A DNA stretch of 64,000 nt from Avena insularis (Eukaryota > Streptophyta > Magnoliopsida > Poales > Poaceae): the NCBI GenBank assembly GCA_023614405.1, contig CM042688.1, forward strand, positions 68,496,253-68,560,252. The letters are read 5' to 3'. The number at the start of each line of letters is the position of its first letter. The stretch's first letter is position 1. The notes under the pieces are model-generated. The model was not told the origin of the DNA. It saw only the letters and a program-made list of their open reading frames with translations, and ran no database searches. The position numbers and the translations under genes are program-made. Positions 1-11,823 of this stretch are shown piece by piece.

Positions 1-1412
1 AGGGCGCACTACCGGTGCTAGTAGCAACAAGGAGACCTGCACAACACAACCACAGAACTTTGTCCCCAACTTGCGATGAGGTTGTCAATCTCACCGTGTT
101 TTGTGGTAAACAAAGGATTAAACGTATCGAATGGAAAGAAGTAAAAGTTTGCAGAAAGTAAACACAAAGAAGTAAACAGTTTATAAATTGTATGTAAAAG
201 ACAAGGACCGGGATTCATAGTTCACTAGAGGTGGCTGTCCTTAAGATAGATAACATGCTAGGTGAACAAATTACAGCAGGGCAATTGACAAACAACGAGA
301 AAGCAATAGATGCATATACTAATCATCTTGACTCCTTTGAGACTTGATTGGGCATTACAACATTATACATAGACCGCCATCCAACTACATCTATGACTAA
401 TAATCCACCTTCAGGTTATCATTCAAACCCCCTCCAGTATTAAGTCGCAAGCAACAGATTATTGCTTTACGAACTACGTGTAAGGTAAACAATACGATTG
501 TTCTATGAACAAAGGATTGTTGTTTTATCCCTAGTAGTAACAACACATCTAGTACCTTAGAGATTTCTGTCACTTCCCCAGATTACCAGAGGCATGAACC
601 CACTATCGAGCATAAATACTAACTCTTGGAGTTGCTAGCATCTACTTGGCCAAGATAGCTACTAACAACGGAAAGCATGCAAGATCACAAATAACAAAGA
701 CATGATAGAATCAATAATCAATCTGAAATAGCATCTCAATATCCATCGGATCCCCGCAAACACAACATGCAAAATTACAAATAGATGATCTTGATCATGA
801 ACGGAGCTCACAAGATCTAAACATGAAAGCACAAAGGAGGAGAACCAGCCATCTAGCTACTACATGGATCCGTAGTCCAAGGATGAACTACTCACGCATC
901 ACACCGGAGGCTTGCATGGTGATGAAGAAGGCCTCCAGGGTGAATTCCCCTCTCCGGCAGGGTGCCAGAAAGAGCTTCAGATCCCCCCGATCTAGGGATG
1001 GAGATGGCGACTCATGCACTCTTTTCGTGGATTTTTGATCGGGTACTTAGGGTTTTCGTCCCGAGGGCATCTTATAGTCGGAAGGGGAGGCCGAGGGGGT
1101 GCCTGGGCTGGGCCGCATGGCCAGGTGGTGTGGTGGCCCCCTGGCCCCTCTCCGTCTCGTACTCTGGCATCTGATGACTTCCGGAAAAATAGGCACTTTG
1201 GCTTTTGTCCCGTCCAATTCCGAGAATATTCATTTTCTGACTTTCCTGGAACCAAAAACAGCAGAAAACAGGCAGCTGGCACTGTGGCTCTTGTTAATAG
1301 GTTAGTCCAAGAAATCATATGAAAAGTACTCCAAAGTGTGGACAAAACACAAGAAAGTGGATAAAACCAAGCATGGAACATCAAAAATTATAGATACATT
1401 TGCAATGTATCA
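1..1412 (-). repeat. A-1 3' LTR (truncated by window edge)
   Basis: It matches the A-1 5' LTR, for example base 1 onward equals about 5549 onward. It ends at 1412 with the family A terminus, which in minus orientation reads TGATACATTGCAAATGTATC. The terminus is followed at once by a polypurine tract (minus strand CTTGGGGATGT), which marks this copy as the 3' LTR. The GC-rich part around 1090-1140 has lost one arm of the promoter stem-loop found in other copies. Confidence 0.9.
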
Positions 1413-3427
1413 ACATCCCCAAGCTTAACTCCTGCTCGTCCTCGAGTAGGTAAGTGATAAAAAGAAAGAATAATTTTTGAGGTGACATGCACCATCGAAG
1501 TATTTGTAAAAAATTCAAAGCTGGGATCATAGTACTTCAATCATAGCATGAAAGACAAAGTTCTAGCAATAAGCAAAGAAACTATGATGCAACATGAAAA
1601 GGCACAAACAAAAGATTAATGAATAACAATGCTTTGCAAGACGTTTGTTTGTTTCACATAAAGAAAACATAGCATAATAGTATTCAGCTTGTCCTTCAAT
1701 AGAGTAGCAAATATAAATGCATAGGACACCTTCATAGTTCATAAGAGTGACTAGATACAATAGTTTAAAATAAGCAATATCAAGTTATGCATCAATCAAC
1801 TAGTCTTGGGACAATACACATAGAACTAAGAAAGTAGGGATTCAATGCACATAGAACTAAGAAAGTTATAGAAAGGCCTTTTATAAAAGGAAGTAGGGAT
1901 TCAAGTCTCATAAAGAGCTTCCAAAATTTATGGTACTTATAGCTTTCAGCTCTCATTGACCCTATCATAAGCATCTTGAAGTGATTAAGGTTAAAGTGAA
2001 CAAACTATGGTGTACATGCTTGACGAAGTATAAGTCAGAAATCTCATGTCCCTTGTATACGAGGGCCGCTCCTCATGCTACTCAAGTTTAGTCACCGGTA
2101 AGTTCTTGTCATTGTAAGTACATGTGTATCATAGAGAACCGCCAACGGGGTACCCCTTGCCCGATGATACGGAAGAATCCCCATATCAAAATGGCAAGGC
2201 AAGGCATAACGAGCATCTCAAAGAATCTTGTTATTTACCATGGGAATATGGTGCTTTTTCTCTCTTCCTCTTTTCATAATCTCTTTTTCTCTTTTCTCAA
2301 TATAGGACTCTTTTTATAAGAAGAATGCTTCATAGACAACTCATTATGGTTACGCTGCAGGTTTCCACCATGTCGCATGGATTAGACCAATGCCCCATGC
2401 TTCTCTAACACATATACATAACTCCGTGGACTTACAAGCTCCCTTTCATTTCACAATCGATTTACATCCATATAAAAAAGAGCATGATATCAACTTAGGT
2501 ACAAGTACCAAGTGCAATGTTGAAAGTGTTCCCCATGAAAGCATGGTTCTGCTAATTCCCAACAAATAAGTGCAAGCATATACAACATAGACGACACAAC
2601 GGTTCAAGTTTATTAAGGGCAAGAAAAGTAAAGTGTGCCATCAAGTTCGTGAGTGATTTAATCACTAGTTTTCTCATAACAAGTTTAATCTGGAAGGTAA
2701 ACAAAAACATGAATATACTTAGAATAGCATAAGCTAGTAGGTAGGTATGGTGGACTCTTTGGAATAACTTGGTTTAGGGAGTTGGATGCATGAGTGGAAC
2801 TCATACTTTGTTGTGGAGGCTAGCAAAAGACTAGAAGCGACAAACTAAGAGAGCAATAATGGCCATAATCATGTAGAGCGACAAAACATCATTGATCAAA
2901 GCATAAAGTGATACTACAAGTTGAAAACTAAAGGATCATAAAGGCTATGGTGACTTGAGATAGTCATAACATGGTGTGAGCATGCACCAAGTCAACCCAA
3001 ATAAAGCATCAAAGGAGAATACCACTATACTATGCTTTAATATGCTAAAACAACGCATGATTCATCCAAGGCACATTAAGCAATCTCAATTGTTTATAAC
3101 AAGTCATGCTACAGCAAAGAATACTAAGCATAAAGCCAAAACAATATCAAACATGGCATGACAAAGCATAGGCCACAGTCAAAAACAAGCTCTTTTTACC
3201 ACATAAGTATGAACTTTCCTACTCTTTTCCAAACCAAACCAAACTATTTGCAAACCAATGTATGAAATAGGGGGTCCAACCAATTTATTTAGAAAACTAA
3301 GAAAACAAAAGCAAACAAAAAACCAAAACGAAAATGAAAAAGAAGACGCTCCAAGAAAAACACAACTGTGCATGAAACAATAAAAATGAAGCGTTTGGAA
3401 GAAACCTGGGATTTTTATTGATGAAGA

Positions 3428-3448
3428 GGGGATGCCTTGGGCATCCCC
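3428..3448 (-). other. Conserved internal hairpin (GGGGATGCC / GGCATCCCC)
   Basis: Perfect 9-bp inverted repeat with a 3-nt loop. The same hairpin is at 53845-53865 (A-3) and 60045-60065 (C). A weakened version with 7-bp arms is at 26431-26451 (A-2). Confidence 0.75.
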
Positions 3449-3659
3449 AAGCTTTGACGCTTGTACTTCTTGGATATTTCTTGGGGTGACACGTGTGGAA
3501 TCCCCAAGCTTGAGCTTTAGTCCATCCTTCATCTCATTACTCATTCCTTTCATATACCTGAAATTTTTCCTTCATACAAAACTTCACACAATCTTTATTT
3601 GCAACATTAGCGCACTCAAGATAAATAAGTCTTAAGGTTCAGTTCTAACACCAAATAAA

Positions 3660-4110
3660 TTCCATTAGAACACTAGCTACTGTAGCACTTCCCTCAAAAA
3701 TCTCAATTCCCCAAAAGAACTCAAGAAGGAACCAACAAGAAGCAAATGCAGAAAATGGCAGAAATCTGTCAAAACAGACCAGCAGGTAAAGACAATTTTT
3801 TTCGAAGATCTTCTGTTGCTCCAATCAAAAAGTGTTGAACTAACGAAAGTTAGATAACAACCTGGGGCAGAATCACAAAAAATTCACGCCTCAAAAATAC
3901 GTTCAGAGATTTTACACGATTTTTTACGGTGAAGCACAAAAATCTGTTTCGGGACAGCAACTTTCCCAATCATTACTTCTCTCTCATTAGAGGTTACTCT
4001 TGGCACAAAAAGCAATTAAAAAGATTAAGGAGCGGTTATTACTGAAGTAATAACTTTCAAGACTCATCTAAAACTTTTGGGTTATCTCCCAATAAGTACT
4101 TTTCTTTAAC
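3660..4110 (-). repeat. Shared 3' block (A-1 copy)
   Basis: Contains the landmarks of a block found in families A, B and C: CTGTCCCGAAACAGATTTTT, a tract with GATTTGAGCAAC, GTCTGTTTTGACAGATTT and GCTACAGTAGCTAGTG, read on the minus strand. Other copies lie near 9840, 26000, 37300, 53210 and 60280. Confidence 0.8.
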
Positions 4111-4216
4111 GCCTTTAAGTTAGGCATGATAGTTTGAGAAGATGCTCACATAGGAAATATGAATTGAAGTAAAAGAGAGCATCAAGAAGCAAATTCAAAA
4201 CACATTTAAGTCTAAC

Positions 4217-5164
4217 TCACTTCATATGCATAGGAATATTATACGCAAATAAGTTCACAAAGAACAAAGTGACAAGCATAGGAAGATAAAACGAGAGTAA
4301 CTTCAAAACTTTCAGCAAATAGAGAGGTGTTCTAGTACCATGAGAACTTCTACAACCATATTTTCCTCTCTCATAATAATTTTCAGTAGCCTCAAGAATA
4401 AACTCAATAATATAACTATCACATAAAGCATGCTTTTCATGATCTACGAACACTAGAGCTTTATTATAAACATTTTCAAAAGAATCCTCAGGAACATGAC
4501 ACTCGTCCTCCTTTGGTAAGCATGGGGGACAATCAAATAATGTAAGGGGTAAAGAGTTACTCTCATTAGAAGGTAGGTATGGGTAGATCCATTCTTCCTC
4601 CTCTTGATCATCACTCTCCTCCTCTTTTTCATCCAATGAGCTTCCAGTTTCAGCAATTTCTTCTTCCATAGGCTCCTCCAAGGCATTAGTCTCTTCCATT
4701 GGTGGAGAGCATCTATTAAGATATTCAAGAATATAGCCATTTTCTACCTTGTAATTATCAAAGCAAAATTTAAGTATATCATAAACCTCATATTTATAAG
4801 GTGAATCATCAATATTTTCAAGCAAACTAGCAAGTTCAAATGCACCCTTCCAAGCAATAAATTCTTCAATTTGTTCCACACCATAAAAGTCATAATTCCC
4901 TTTAACATAAGAAGATATGGTAACATTATCATTATACTCACATTGAAAAGGGAGGTGTTTATACCTCCTACAGCAACAAGATTTATCAAAGCAATAAGTA
5001 ACGTTATAAGTAGATCACACGTTTCTAGAAATGGTATACAATTTATCAATTTGTTCCCATAAGTGTTTCCCTTTTTGTGACAAGCGGTGTTCCTTATAAT
5101 AATATTTTTGTTCTTCCGTGAACCCACCTTGCCAATAAAATTCAGTTTCAAAGAAACAAACCAT
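4217..5164 (-). pseudogene. A-1 acidic ORF with conserved C-terminal module, one in-frame stop
   Basis: I do not recognise a named family. The first ATG in frame is at 5162-5164. The frame stays open to 4217 except for one TGA at 5015-5017, about 50 codons in. The middle part is strongly acidic, with runs of E and D near 4600-4680 and DEKEEESDDQEEEE-type sequence. The last 70-80 residues (ALCDSYIIEF, NYYERGKYG, LPMLVTLFFVNLF) match the C-terminal module at the end of the B gag ORFs and of the element C ORF. There is no zinc knuckle, protease or polymerase motif. It is the only ORF between primer site and 3' LTR. It could be a structural or accessory protein of a non-autonomous element; the function is unknown. 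Confidence 0.6.
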
Positions 5165-5335
5165 TGATAGAAAACATGATAAAGCAAGACAATAACATAC
5201 CAATGAAAATAACAACTATGGTAGGAACTAATTCTTTTATATTTTTGATAACAAAACAAGCAAACAAAGCAAAACAAAAATAACAAAGTAAAGAGATTGG
5301 TTATGAAGGACTCCCCTTGTGAAGATGTCCTTGAC

Positions 5336-5353
5336 TCCCTGGCAACGGCGTCA
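5336..5353 (-). other. Primer binding site of A-1, tRNA-Asp type, degenerate
   Basis: Minus strand reads TGACGCCGTTGCCAGGGA, two changes from the TGGCGCCGTTGCCGGGGA expected to pair with the 3' end of plant tRNA-Asp. It lies 10 bp inside the 5' LTR edge at 5364. Confidence 0.8.
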
Positions 5354-5363
5354 GAAAAATGCT

Positions 5364-6986
5364 TGATGGCTCTGTGTATGGCGCCCACAAAAGTGCTAGT
5401 GCGGTGTTGATGTAGAGCTCGTTGGGAACCCCAAGAGGAAGGTATGATGAGCACAACAACAAGTTTCCCTCAGTATGAAACCAAGGTTTAATCGAACCAG
5501 TAGGAGCAAGGAAACACCCCAAAGGTGTTACTAGCTGAGCTTTGGCAGGGCGCACTACCGGTGCTAGTAGCAACGTGGAGACCTGCACAACACAACCACA
5601 GAACTTTGTCCCCAACTTGCGATGAGGTTGTCAATCTCACCGTGTTTTGTGGTAAACAAAGGATTAAACATCGAATAGAAAGAAGTAAAATTTTGTAGGA
5701 AGTAAACACAAAGAAGTAAACAGTTTATAAATTGTATGTAAAAGACAAGGACCGGGATCCATAGTTCACTAGAGGTGGCTCTCCTTAAGATAGATAACAT
5801 GCTAGGTGAACAAATTACAGCAGGGCAATTGACAAACAATGAGAAAGCAATACATGCATATACTAATCATCTTGACTCCTTTGAGACTTGATTGGGCATT
5901 ACAACATTATACATAGACCGCCATCCAACTACATCTATGACTAATAATCCACCTTTAGGTTATCATTCGAACCCCCTCCAGTATTAAGTTGCAAGCAACA
6001 GATTATTGCTTTATAATCGCGGTAAGGTAAACAATACGATTGTTCTATGAACAAAGGATTGTTGTTTTCTCTCTAGTAGCAACAACACATCTAGTACCTT
6101 AGAGATTTCTGTCACTTCCCCAGATTACCAGAGGCATGAACCCACTATCGAGCATAAATACTAAATCTTGGAGTTGCTAGCATCTACTTGGCTAAGATAG
6201 CTACTAACAACGGAAAGCATGCAACATCACAAATAACAAATACATGATAGAATCAATAATCAATCTAAAATAGCATCTCAATATCCATCGGATCCCCGCA
6301 AACACAACATGCAGAATTACAAATAGATGATCTTGATCATGAACAGAGCTCACAAGATCTAAACATGAAAGCACAAAGGAGGAGAACCAGCCATCTAGCT
6401 ACTACATGGATCCGTAGTCCAAGGATGACTACTCACGCATCACACCAGAGGCTTGCATGGTGATGAAGAAGGCCTCCAGGGTGAATTCCCCTCTCTGGCA
6501 GGGTGCCGAGAAGAGCTTCAGATCCCTCCCAATCTAGGGATGGAGATGACAGCGGCTACAGACTCTTTCGTGGATTTTTGATCGGGTACTTAGGGTTTTT
6601 GTCCTGAGGGCATCTTATAGTCGGAAGGGGAGGCCGAGGGGGTGCCTGGGCTGGCCTCACCACCCCCTAGCGCAGGCCAGGCTGGGCCGCGCGGCCAGGT
6701 GGTGTGGTGGCCCCCTGGGCCCTCTCCGTCTTGTACTATGGCATCTGATGACTTCCGGAAAAATGGGCACTTTGGCTTTTGTCTCGTCCAATTCCGAGAA
6801 TATTCATTTTCTGACTTTCCTGGAACCAAAAACAGCAGAAAACAGGCAGCTGACACTGTGGCTCTTGTTAATAGGTTAGTCCAAGAAATAATATGAAAAG
6901 TACTCCAAAGTGTGGATAAAACACAATAAAGTGGATAAAACCAAGCATGGAACATCAAAAAATATAGATACATTTGCAATGTATCA
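5364..6986 (-). repeat. A-1 5' LTR
   Basis: 1623 bp. The right end (LTR start on the minus strand) carries the terminal palindrome and the left end is TGATGGCTC on the plus strand. A TATAAG box (minus, 6614-6619) lies 36 bp from a GC-rich arm at 6655-6664, the spacing seen in nearly all A, B and C LTRs here. Confidence 0.9.
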
Positions 6987-8218
6987 ACCACCCCTGGCCT
7001 GGGCCACCCTAGGCCACGCCACCAGGTGGTGTGGCCACCCTGGCCCACCTCTGGCTCTGCTATTTGGCGTATATAATCCTCCCAAAACCCTAAGACTCGA
7101 GGAGCAACCACAGAAAGGTTCCGCCGCCTCTGTGGGGCAGAAACTATAGAGAGAGAAAGAGCTCTCCGGCAGGCAGAAATATGCCGGGGAAATTCCTTCC
7201 CAGAGAGGGGAGATCATTGCCATCAACACCGTCATCGAGCTGGACTTCATTGGGATCATCATCATCATAGTCACTACCATCATCTCCACTAGCGCCATCA
7301 TCACCACTCCATACCGATGTAACAATTGGGTTGAATCTTGCATAGTTCTTAGGGGAAACTTTCCCGGTGTTGATTACTTGTTGTAGTTGATGCTATTGAG
7401 TGGAACCATTGAATTATCATTCATGTTCAGATTGTTACTTGTCATTATTTCATCTCTGGTCTTGATCCATATGATGTCTTGTGAGTAGTTCATTTAGTTC
7501 TTGAGGACATGGGAGAAGTCATGTTGTTAGTAGTGGAATTGTTTTGAGAAAGATTCAATGGTTTGATATTTAAGTTGTGGTGTTATTCTTCTAGTGGTGT
7601 CACGTGAACATCGACTACATGATACTTCAACTTTAAGGGCCTAGGGGAATGTATTGTGTATTTGGCTACTAATCGCGGGCTTGTCGGAGTGACAGAAACC
7701 TGAACCCCCGTTAGGAAACCTTTGCACAAGGGAGTGAAAGATCTCAAAGTTTAAGGTTGTGATTAGGTTTTTATCTTAGTTACTTTCTTGTAGTTGCGGA
7801 TGCTTGCAAGGGGTATAATCACAAGTATGTATTAGTCCTAGGAAGGGCAGTACATTAGCATAGGTTCACCCACACAACACTTATCAAACTAAAGAAGATT
7901 AATCAACTATATGAAGCGAAAGCACTTGACGATATTCCCATGTGTCCTAGAGAATGTTTGGTCATCTTAAGTAATACAACCGGCTTGTCCTTTGCTAAAG
8001 AAAGGACTGGGCCACTTGCTGCATTTATTATTATTGTCTTTTATTCACTCGCACTTTATTTATCAACATTATCAAAAAAAACCTAAAAATCCGTTTGCTA
8101 AGTATTTACAGGGAATTCCTGATCCAAGCCACTCGTCAACACCTTCTGCTCCTCGTTGGGTTCGACAATCTTACTTATCGAAAATACTATGATACACCCC
8201 TATACTTGTGGGTCATCA
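6987..8218 (+). repeat. B-1 5' LTR (5' part lost behind A-1)
   Basis: Matches the B-1 3' LTR from about 48474 to its end. It ends CTTGTGGGTCATCA at 8218, directly before the primer site. TATATAAT at 7070-7077 lies 36 bp after the arm GGTGGTGTGG (7025-7034). Confidence 0.92.
7070..7077 (+). promoter_or_regulatory. TATA box of B-1 5' LTR
   Basis: TATATAAT, followed about 20 bp on by AAAACCCTAAG, identical in context to the 3' LTR copy (48556-48563). It should drive the genomic transcript rightward into the gag ORF. Confidence 0.7.
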
Positions 8219-8229
8219 AGACTATTTTC

Positions 8230-8247
8230 TGGCGCCATTGCCGGGGA
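8230..8247 (+). other. Primer binding site of B-1, tRNA-Asp type
   Basis: TGGCGCCATTGCCGGGGA, one change from the perfect complement of the plant tRNA-Asp 3' end. It starts 12 bp after the LTR end. Athila-lineage gypsy elements are known to use tRNA-Asp, which suggests but does not prove that lineage. Confidence 0.9.
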
Positions 8248-8331
8248 GTGAAGCGCTATTGAAGAGTGGAACTGGTAAAGGAAACTTCTACTGTGAGTAT
8301 TGTTTATTTCTGTTAGTTACTTTATTTTAAT

Positions 8332-9777
8332 ATGGATAATTCACTTAGTTTCTTATTTCATAATGCTACTACCACTGCTAAGGTAGTAGAAGAACCTACA
8401 CCTGCTGAAAATGATACTTTTAAGATACCTACAAGAATTATTGATCGTGTTATGAATAACTACTATTTTGGAGATAGAATTGTCCATCCCGGTGATCATT
8501 TGCTCTTTATACACGAATTATGCAGGTTGTTCAAGTGTGTAGGTATTACAACAGATCAAGTCAAGAAGAAGTTATTCTCATTATCACTAAAAGGAAGAGC
8601 TAGGGAATGGTATAAGCTGCTGAAGAATGGCCAATCTCTTGAATGGGAGGAAGTAGTACCTCTCTTTTATTCCAAATTTTATCCTCCTAGTGAGATTCAT
8701 AAAGATCGGAATCAAATATACAACTTTTGGCCTCGTGATGGAGAGAGTACAGCTCAAGCTTGGGGGAGATTGAAGTTACTAATGCTCAAATGTCCTATTC
8801 ATGATCTCCCTAACAATATTATTATCAATAACTTTTATGCAAGACTTTCTCTTCATGATAAGGATCTATTGGATGCTTCTTGTGCTGGATCATTTTCACG
8901 CATGGAAGAAGAAGCTAAATGGGATCTTCTAAACCATATTCAAGACAATGCTGAAGCATGGGAGAATGATAAAGGAAGAAAGTCAGGTATAAATTATGAT
9001 TATGAATGCATTAAATCTTTTATGGGAACTGATGACTTTCATAATATTAGTAATGCTTATGGTCTTGATTCTCAAAGTACTGCAAATTATTTTAAGGCTT
9101 TTGCTTCTTATATTGAAATTCCGAAAAAGAAATGGAATAAGTATCATGAGCCATATAAAGATATTGCTAATTGTGTTCCTGCAAGAGATACTGAAGTTTA
9201 TACTGCTAATCATATTTTATCTGAACCTTACATTGAGAAAATGCCTTTCCTAGTTAAGGTAAAGGAACATTCTATGATAGCTAGTATGGTTAATGAAAGT
9301 ACAAATAAAGCTGTTGAACCTGATGAACAAATAGCTATTGAACTTGTAATAGCAAATGTGAAAGACTTTGTCACTAAATATGTAGAAGATGGACACACTA
9401 TCCTCTGTAAGGACACTTCTAATATTGTTTCACAAAGTAGAGTTAGGAGAGCTAGTGTCCCTGTTTTTTATGTTAGAATAAGTGATCATTGATACAATGG
9501 TTCATGTGATAGTTATATCGTTAAATTTATGCACGATACTAAAAGTTACTATGAGAGAGGTAAAATTGTTCTTATGCATCTCAATAATATTAAGTTTCCT
9601 TGCTTTATGCCGAAAGTCTTTATGTTGCACTTGTTTTGCCTTCCTATGCTAGTAGCCTCTGGTTTCAACAATTTATTTTCTTACAAAATTCCCTTGCATA
9701 GGAAGTGGGTTAGACTTAAACATATGTATATTTGCTTCTTGATGCTCTTTTTTACTTCAATTCATATTCTTATGTGA
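8332..9777 (+). pseudogene. B-1 gag-like ORF plus C-terminal module, one nonsense codon
   Basis: The ATG at 8332 opens MDNSLSFLF. The frame runs 481 codons to 9777 except for a TGA at 9490-9492 (codon 387). The B-3 copy has TGC there, so this is one point mutation. From MDNS to HRKWVRLK the two copies align without any indel. Residues about 60-210 have the retrotransposon gag pattern: WYKLLKNG, LEWEEVVPLFYSKFYPP, GESTAQAWGRLKLL and CPIHDLPNNIIINNFYARL. No CCHC zinc knuckle follows. Residues 392-463 form the module CDSYIVKF, YYERGK, MHLNNIKFP, LFCLPMLV, HRKWVRLK that is shared with the A-1 and C ORFs. Probable role: particle protein of a non-autonomous element. Readthrough of the TGA cannot be excluded. 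Confidence 0.8.
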
Positions 9778-10632
9778 GCATCATTGAAATTATCATGCCC
9801 ATCTTAATGGCTATAAAGAAAGAGCTTTTTGGGAGACAACCCAATATATTTTTGCTTTCAGTTTGTTTTTGTTTATTTGAGTCTTGAAATTTATTGCTCT
9901 ACAATAACCTCTACTTATCCTTTTGTTTGGTTTTTGTGTCAAGATCAGCTTCTAATGAGAGAGAAGTAATATTTGGGGAAGTTGCTGTCCCAAAACAGAT
10001 TTTTGTGCTTCACTATAAAAAATCGTTAAAAATCCCAGAACGTCGTACTGATCTGTAATTTTTTTGTGTGCATGCCCCAGGTTATTATTTAACTTTCGTT
10101 AGTTTTGCACTTTTTGATTTGAGCAACAGAATATTTTCGAAAAAATTGATCTTTACCTGTTGTTCTGTTTTGACAGATTTTTGCCACTCTTGCATTTGCC
10201 TCTTAAATCGATTTCCTTTTTGAATTCCTTTTGGGCTTTCGGAAGGAGTTGCTACAGTAGGTTATGTTTTGATGGATTTCAGTTAAAATTGAACTTAAAG
10301 GTTTATTATCTTGCATGCACTAATGTTGCTAACGAGAATTATGTGAAGTTTTGTGTGAAAGAAAATTCCAAGTTGTAGGAGAAAATGGTGTAGCAAGTGG
10401 TGAATAGTCAAAGACTCAAGCAATATGTTTTTGAAGATGAAGATATTGATATTATTGAAATGACTCAGAAAAATTTATCAAAGACCAAATTCAGGAACCT
10501 GCAGAGTCCGGTTTCGAATAAGTAATAGTTCTGGTAAGAAAAGGTCCGCGAAAAATCTGTCAATTTATATTTTTGCAGTTTTTATCTAACATGGAAAACA
10601 ATGAGTCGAAAGAGGGACAGAAACGGAGCCCG
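9778..10632 (+). repeat. B-1 noncoding region with shared 3' block
   Basis: No ORF. From about 9840 to 10270 it carries the block common to A, B and C elements: GTTGCTGTCCCAAAACAGAT, TTTTTGATTTGAGCAACAGA, TCTGTTTTGACAGATTTTTG and TGCTACAGTAGG. In family B the block sits between the gag ORF and the second ORF; in A and C it sits between the only ORF and the 3' LTR. Confidence 0.8.
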
Positions 10633-10763
10633 GGTGGCTCACACCACTCCGTAGCACGGTCCCACCTGCCCGCGCCACCAGGGGTGTGGCCACCCCGGAG
10701 CCTGTCTCCGACCCGTTTTCTCCTAGTACCTTCCTTTTGTTGTTAAACTTCATAATATATAAT
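10633..10763 (+). promoter_or_regulatory. Internal promoter-like module upstream of B-1 ORF2
   Basis: A GC-rich inverted repeat (10633-10650 against 10681-10696, degenerate relative to CCACACCACC/GGTGGTGTGG) is followed by TATATAAT at 10756-10763, the same TATA octamer as the B LTR (7070 and 48556). An ATG follows 96 bp after the TATA box at 10859. The B-3 copy keeps the same order (36763-36885), with better preserved arms. Inferred role: a second promoter giving a subgenomic transcript for ORF2. Confidence 0.5.
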
Positions 10764-10858
10764 CCCCCGGATCCCCCGAGGTTCGTATATCGTGTTCTCG
10801 TCGTGTTTTCGTTTCGATCTGTTTCTGTCAGGAACTATTCTTAAAGTTTGGAGGCACA

Positions 10859-11273
10859 ATGGTCTCCACCAACAATAATGGTAAGGAGCTTGCGGAAGAT
10901 GATCTCCAAGACCTTGAGTAGGAGGAGATCGAGAGTGAAGTTGAAGAGGAGGCAAAGGAAGACCAGCATCCGCACACCAGCACCACCATTGCAAGTATTG
11001 GAGTGGTGGGAAATCCTGCCAAGTTCAAAAGGACTGGATGGATGTCCACTGGAGGGAAGGTTCCGCGTCATTGCTTGGCTTCACGGAAAAGAATACTTCA
11101 AGGAGGAAGAGTGCGGAAAGAACCGCAAGAGCTGGGATTCACAACCCGACATGATCATGAACCGCATTGAGCACAATTCGGAGTTGATTCGTACTCTCAC
11201 CTTCAAGATTGAGGACTTGAGGTAATTGATTAAAAATCTCATCGAGAGAACACCACCACCACCGAAGGAGTAA
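10859..11273 (+). pseudogene. B-1 ORF2, broken, coiled-coil-like C-terminus
   Basis: No named family recognised. ATG at 10859 (MVSTNNNGKELAEDD). There is a TAG after 20 codons, then an acidic EEIESEVEEEAKED stretch, and the frame shifts near 11040. The second part reads GRFRVIAWLHGKEYF, then a heptad-like segment MIMNRIEHNSELIRTLTFKI, and ends PPPPKE before TAA at 11271-11273. The B-2 fragment (32476-32670) and B-3 copy (36179-36674) end in the same PPPKE and also show a helical, charged C-terminal half. One TAG, one frameshift and one more TAA (11224-11226) make this copy non-functional. Confidence 0.5.
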
Positions 11274-11823
11274 TTCGTCATCAGGTTTTGGCATCCCCTT
11301 GGTTTGTTCCAAGCTTGGGGGAGTGTCACGATATCACATCACTATCTTTTATCTTTTTTATCTTTTCAGTAGAGTCATATCATGAATAGATAAGTTATCA
11401 TATAGGATGGTTTGCATTTTGGAAGTATCTCTCCTCTAGTTAGTTATCTATGTATCCCTTGGTGTGAGTTGCCGTTAATGAATATTAATGAGAAGTTCTA
11501 CCATTTACTTTTACACATCTTATTTTAGTTTGCAATTTCTGTTATATGATTGATCTTGTTGTTAGTATTGGTATCACTTTGGGATCATTAAGTAAATTTA
11601 GTTGGTTTTGGCAAACCTGGCTCTGGTCAGTAGCAACACTATTTTGAGAATTGAATGAAAAAGATAAAAGTACTCTTAAGAAATATAATTAATCATCTTT
11701 CTTTCTTGATTGGCTCATAAGCTTAGTATTCTCTAGTTAAGATCTTTTGTGTTTCCAAGGAAGATTGCATGTTTGTTTTTATCACTTGTATGTTTGTTTC
11801 CTTCAACTCTTATGCTTGCTACC
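11274..11823 (+). other. B-1 internal region without genes, with polypurine-like tract
   Basis: Nothing coding. At 11311-11325 the sequence AAGCTTGGGGGAGTG repeats the polypurine tract that sits next to the 3' LTR (48177-48190). The last five bases, CTACC (11819-11823), are the left target duplication of A-2. Confidence 0.7.

Larger units (their letters stand above)
1413..4216 (-). other. A-1 internal region without genes (3' untranslated part)
   Basis: About 2.8 kb between the ORF and the 3' LTR with no supported ORF. It is collinear with element C (57982-60731), A-2 (25948-28431) and A-3 (53148-55912). It holds a polypurine tract at the LTR edge, a perfect 9-bp hairpin at 3428-3448 and the shared block at about 3660-4110. 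T-rich and A-rich runs near 2260-2310 and 3290-3360 produce only shadow ORFs. Confidence 0.8.
1..6986 (-). mobile_element. LTR retrotransposon A-1 (family A, non-autonomous), left end cut by window
   Basis: In minus orientation the order is 5' LTR (5364-6986), degenerate tRNA-Asp primer site (5336-5353), a short ORF (4217-5164), about 2.8 kb without genes, a polypurine tract and the 3' LTR (1-1412). The right end GTATCA at 6986 abuts a B-type LTR, so A-1 inserted into the 5' LTR of B-1. The intact B LTR at 48470 reads straight across this point. No reverse transcriptase, integrase or protease is visible in the 3.95-kb internal region, so the element looks non-autonomous. The left target duplication lies outside the window. 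Confidence 0.88.

Noticed and set aside
992..1384. 130-codon minus-strand frame in the A-1 LTR, with similar frames in other LTRs (6590-7111, 29885-30406, 40204-40669)
   Set aside because: They run through promoter and U5 sequence of LTRs, appear on both strands at once and are not kept codon-wise between copies.
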